Assembly: GCA_035655235.1 (NCBI GenBank)
Contig: DASRUX010000384.1
Coordinates: 1 to 8,610, forward strand
Source: JAGTRP01 sp035655235
GTDB taxonomy: Bacteria; Pseudomonadota; Gammaproteobacteria; Burkholderiales; Rhodocyclaceae
DNA length: 8,610 bases
Direction: 5' to 3'
Made by a program: the position numbers and the translations under genes
Shown here: positions 6,149 to 8,610 of the stretch, one piece after another
How positions within the stretch are numbered: the stretch's first letter is position 1
How the letters are laid out: every line of letters starts with the position of its first letter
The notes under the pieces: model-generated
Seen by the model: the letters and a program-made list of their open reading frames with translations, nothing else
What the model was told of the DNA's origin: nothing
The model's database searches: none

Positions 6149-6675
6149 TGAGCGACCCCAGAAGCCGCGCTGCCCGCATCAAGCTGATGGTCTTCGACAT
6201 CGACGGCGTCATGACCGACGGCGGCCTCCATTACACCGACGACGGCAAGGAGCTGAAAACCTTCAATGTCCAGGACGGCCTGGGGCTGAAGCTCATGCAG
6301 CGGGCCGGCATCGAACTGGCCATCGTCACCGGCCGCACCTCCAACGTGGTGGCCTGCCGGGCCGCCGACCTGGGGATCGAGCACGTTTTCCAGGGCATCG
6401 CCAACAAGCGGGTTGCCGTGTCCGGGCTCATGGAGAAGCTGGGGCTGCAATGGCCTGACGTAGCCTTCATGGGCGACGATTTCATCGACCTGCCGGCTAT
6501 GCTTCAGTGCGGTTTCGCCGTGGCGCCCGCCAACGCCCATTCCCTGGTGAAGGTGCGTGCCCATCTGGTCACCCAGGCCGCCGGCGGCCACGGTGCCGTG
6601 CGGGAAGCGGTGGAATTCGTCCTGACCGCCCAGGGCAAGCTGGAATCCCTGTTCGCTTCCTACCTGGAAATGTGA
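6148..6675 (+). CDS. kdsC: 3-deoxy-D-manno-octulosonate-8-phosphate phosphatase
   Basis: A 175-residue KDO-8-phosphate phosphatase of the HAD superfamily, which dephosphorylates KDO-8-P to KDO before CMP activation; a cytoplasmic, normally tetrameric, Mg-dependent enzyme. HAD motif I is FDIDGVMTDG with nucleophile D17 and acid/base D19; motif II is T61 in IVTGR; motif III is K87 in ANKR; motif IV is GDDFID with D110/D114. The short capless form and the GGLHYTDDGKELKTFNVQDG stretch are typical of KdsC. The C-terminal GGHGAVREAVEF is also family-typical. Overlaps of one base at each end (TGATG) with kdsD and lptC indicate translational coupling. Confidence 0.95.
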   Translation: MSDPRSRAARIKLMVFDIDGVMTDGGLHYTDDGKELKTFNVQDGLGLKLMQRAGIELAIVTGRTSNVVACRAADLGIEHVFQGIANKRVAVSGLMEKLGLQWPDVAFMGDDFIDLPAMLQCGFAVAPANAHSLVKVRAHLVTQAAGGHGAVREAVEFVLTAQGKLESLFASYLEM

Positions 6676-7259
6676 TGAAGCGCTGGACCAGCCAACAGCT
6701 CTTTCCCGTCATCCTCCTGAGCCTATTGGCGGCGCTCAGCTTCTGGCTGGCCCATTCCGTGGACCTGCCGGAACCCCGCCTGGACGGCAAGCAGCGCCAC
6801 GACCCCGACGCCTTTATCGAAAATTTCCAGGTCCGCCGCCTGGACACTACCGGCACCCTCCAATACCGCCTGACCGCGCCCCGCATGCAGCACTTCCCGG
6901 ACGACGACAGTTCCCTTCTCACCCAGCCCCGGCTCGACTATTACCGGCCGGACCAGCCGCCCATGACCTTGTCCGGCAAGAACGGCTACGTGGCTTCCAA
7001 GGGCGAGACGGTGTTCTTCTGGGACGACGTGAAGGCCACCCGGGCCGCTTCCGACGACCACCCGGCCATGGTGGCCACCATGCCCGACCTCACCGTCCAG
7101 CCGGACGAAGGATTCGCCTTTACCGACAGCCCGGTGGAAATCACCCAGGGGCGGTCCTGGCTGAAGGGAATCGGCATGGAAATCGACAACGACAACTCCG
7201 TCCTGATCCTGAAATCCCAGGTCACCGGGACCTACTACACTCCCAAGGCGCCCCGATGA
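6675..7259 (+). CDS. lptC: LPS export system protein LptC
   Basis: A 194-residue LptC, the bitopic inner-membrane component of the LptBFGC transporter, which passes lipopolysaccharide from LptBFG to the periplasmic bridge LptA. One N-terminal membrane helix at about residues 9-27 (FPVILLSLLAALSFWLAHSV) is followed by a periplasmic beta-jellyroll domain containing DAFIENFQVRRLDTTGTLQYRL and a late DSPVEITQG stretch, both typical of LptC. Length is close to the E. coli protein (191). The ATG at 6675 overlaps the kdsC stop by one base. The longer in-frame ORF from 6507 lies inside kdsC and is rejected. The lptA start overlaps its stop by 4 nt. Confidence 0.92.
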   Translation: MKRWTSQQLFPVILLSLLAALSFWLAHSVDLPEPRLDGKQRHDPDAFIENFQVRRLDTTGTLQYRLTAPRMQHFPDDDSSLLTQPRLDYYRPDQPPMTLSGKNGYVASKGETVFFWDDVKATRAASDDHPAMVATMPDLTVQPDEGFAFTDSPVEITQGRSWLKGIGMEIDNDNSVLILKSQVTGTYYTPKAPR

Positions 7260-7876
7260 AGACTCATGCCGCGCTCCTCGCCCTTGCCGCCTCCTGCCTG
7301 ATGGCCCTTTCCGCGCCCACCCTGGCCGAGCGGGCCGACAAGGACAAGCCGATCCAGTTGGAAGCCCAACGCATCACGGTGGACGACGCCAAGAAGATCC
7401 AGATCATGGAAGGTAACGTGGTGCTCACCCAGGGCACCCTCATGATCCAGTCCGACAAGATCGTCATTTCCGAGGACAAGTACGGTTTCCAGAAGGGCGT
7501 CGCCACCAGCGGCAAGAACGGCCTCGCCCGCATCCGCCAGAAGCGGGAAGGCAAGGACGAATTCATCGAAGGCGAAGCCGAGCGCATCGAATACGACACC
7601 CACAGCGAGGTGGCGGAACTGTTCCGCCGGGCCTGGGTGAAGAGCGGCGACGACCAGGTCAAGGGCGACTACATCTGGTACGACGCCATCAGCGAGAAAT
7701 ACACGGCCACGGCCGGCACCAGCCGCGACCCCAAGGCGCCGCCTCCGCGGGTCCGGGTCGTGATCCAGCCGAAGGGCAAGAGCACCGGAGCGGACAACTC
7801 GCCCGCCAAGAAAGGCGAGCCGCTCGAACTGAAGGAAGCCGGGAAACTCGATAACAAGCCCCAGAGAGAGGAGTGA
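7256..7876 (+). CDS. lptA: LPS transport periplasmic protein LptA
   Basis: A 206-residue LptA (OstA-like), the periplasmic protein that polymerises head to tail between LptC and LptD to carry lipopolysaccharide to the outer membrane. A signal peptide covers residues 1-24 (basic start, hydrophobic core, cleavage after TLA). The OstA/LptA beta-jellyroll domain runs from about 33 to 152: KPIQLEAQRITVDD, MEGNVVLTQGTLMIQSDKI, the strand IEGEAERIEYDT and VKGDYIWYD. After about residue 155 comes a hydrophilic tail rich in Lys, Pro, Gln and Glu, somewhat longer than in E. coli LptA (185 residues). The ATGA overlap with lptC suggests coupled translation. Next gene is an enoyl-CoA hydratase rather than lptB. 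Confidence 0.93.
   Translation: MKTHAALLALAASCLMALSAPTLAERADKDKPIQLEAQRITVDDAKKIQIMEGNVVLTQGTLMIQSDKIVISEDKYGFQKGVATSGKNGLARIRQKREGKDEFIEGEAERIEYDTHSEVAELFRRAWVKSGDDQVKGDYIWYDAISEKYTATAGTSRDPKAPPPRVRVVIQPKGKSTGADNSPAKKGEPLELKEAGKLDNKPQREE
7867..7873 (+). promoter_or_regulatory. Strong ribosome binding site of the enoyl-CoA hydratase gene
   Basis: GAGAGGAG-type sequence just before the lptA stop, 5 nt from the ATG at 7879. It is the clearest Shine-Dalgarno sequence in the right-hand operon and fixes the start of the last gene, which could therefore be translated more strongly than the coupled LPS genes. Confidence 0.7.
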
Positions 7877-7878
7877 GC

Positions 7879-8610
7879 ATGACCCAGTACATCATTGCGG
7901 AACGCCGCGGCGCCGACAAGAAGGTCGGCCTCATCACCCTGAACCGCCCCCAACAGTTGAACGCCCTGTGCGACCAGCTGGTGGAAGAGATGGCCGCCGC
8001 CCTGGACGCCTTCGAGGCGGATGAGAACATCGGCTGCATCGTCATCACCGGTTCCGAAAAGGCCTTCGCCGCCGGCGCAGACATCTCCGCCATGAAGAAC
8101 TACTCCTACATGGACGCCTACAAGGCGGATTTCATCACCCGCCACTGGGAACGGGTGAAGTCCTGCCGCAAGCCGGTCATCGCCGCGGTGGCGGGCTACG
8201 CCCTGGGCGGTGGCTGCGAGATGGCCATGATGTGCGACTTCATCATCGCCGCCGACAACGCCCAGTTCGGCCAGCCCGAAATCAAGCTCGGCACCCTGCC
8301 CGGCGCCGGCGGCACCCAGCGCCTGCCCCGGGCCATCGGCAAGTCCAAGGCCATGGACATGTGCCTGACCGCCCGCATGATGGACGCAACCGAAGCCGAG
8401 CGCGCCGGCCTGGTTTCCCGCATCGTGCCCACCGAAAAACTGCTGGAAGAAGCCCTGGCCGCGGCCGAGAAGATTGCGGGCTATTCCCTGCCCGTGGTCA
8501 TGATGATCAAGGAGTCGGTGAATCGGGCCTTCGAGTCCTCCTTGTCCGAGGGACTGCTCTTCGAGCGCCGGGTTTTCCACGCCGCCTTCGGCCTGGAAGA
8601 CCAGAAGGAA
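7879..8610 (+). CDS. Enoyl-CoA hydratase (crotonase family), 3'-truncated
   Basis: The frame is open from the ATG at 7879 to the right window edge, giving 244 residues; full-length relatives have about 257-260, so only the extreme C-terminus is missing. It is a crotonase-fold enzyme, most like short-chain enoyl-CoA hydratases that add water to trans-2-enoyl-CoA in fatty-acid beta-oxidation. Visible signatures: the oxyanion-hole motif AFAAGADI (62-69), GYALGGGCEMAMMCD (106-120) with catalytic E114, and FGQPEIKLGTLPGAGGTQRL (130-149) with catalytic E134. Both glutamates correspond to E144 and E164 of the rat mitochondrial enzyme, which argues for a true hydratase rather than an isomerase or synthase variant. 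No signal peptide. It follows lptA by 2 nt and so probably shares the LPS operon transcript. A role in phenylacetate or butyrate/polyhydroxyalkanoate metabolism is equally possible. Confidence 0.93.
   Translation, partial: MTQYIIAERRGADKKVGLITLNRPQQLNALCDQLVEEMAAALDAFEADENIGCIVITGSEKAFAAGADISAMKNYSYMDAYKADFITRHWERVKSCRKPVIAAVAGYALGGGCEMAMMCDFIIAADNAQFGQPEIKLGTLPGAGGTQRLPRAIGKSKAMDMCLTARMMDATEAERAGLVSRIVPTEKLLEEALAAAEKIAGYSLPVVMMIKESVNRAFESSLSEGLLFERRVFHAAFGLEDQKE

Noticed and set aside
6507..6674. Longer N-terminus for lptC starting at 6507
   Set aside because: The extension is an out-of-frame reading of kdsC and would place a non-homologous Arg/Pro-rich stretch before the membrane anchor.
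7295..7300. Lipobox-like LAASC in the LptA signal peptide
   Set aside because: The -3 position is Ala rather than Leu and the Cys lies mid-core. A standard signal-peptidase I site (TLA, before residue 25) fits better, and LptA is a soluble periplasmic protein.

Overview
The window is GC-rich, densely coded DNA from a Gram-negative bacterium. The divergent antiporter / kdsD arrangement, the order kdsD-kdsC-lptC-lptA and the style of the pilin-like proteins fit a betaproteobacterium, perhaps of the Rhodocyclales type. This placement is an inference from gene order and composition; no ribosomal RNA or other marker gene is present.

Left part (1-3136), a pilin and signalling locus. The window opens inside a cysteine-rich pseudopilin-like gene. 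Fourteen bases later comes a short response regulator (receiver plus Fis-type helix-turn-helix), which overlaps by 8 nt a membrane-anchored histidine kinase with an altered ATP-binding domain. After an 85-nt gap lies a second prepilin-like gene, with a textbook prepilin-peptidase site and a good ribosome binding site, followed by a clear intrinsic terminator. The gap before it holds a long imperfect inverted repeat whose right arm covers the ribosome binding site. This is the least conventional part of the window: a one-membrane-span sensor/regulator pair sandwiched between two pilin-like genes.

Middle part (3145-5097, minus strand). A 650-residue KefB/KefC-type cation:proton antiporter with C-terminal RCK/TrkA domains is convergent with the second pilin gene and divergent from the next operon. 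It appears to start at TTG. The 52-nt divergent spacer holds overlapping promoter-like elements around GTATAC.

Right part (5150-8610), a lipopolysaccharide operon. kdsD (arabinose-5-phosphate isomerase) and kdsC (KDO-8-phosphate phosphatase) make precursors of KDO. lptC and lptA encode the inner-membrane anchor and periplasmic bridge of the LPS transporter. The four genes overlap by 1, 1 and 4 nt, so they look translationally coupled. Where the transporter ATPase gene lptB is often found, the operon instead continues, 2 nt later and with a strong ribosome binding site, into a crotonase-family enoyl-CoA hydratase that runs off the window end.

No tRNA, rRNA, CRISPR array, insertion sequence or phage gene was seen. 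Essentially all DNA apart from three short intergenic gaps (2342-2426, 3096-3144, 5098-5149) is coding.
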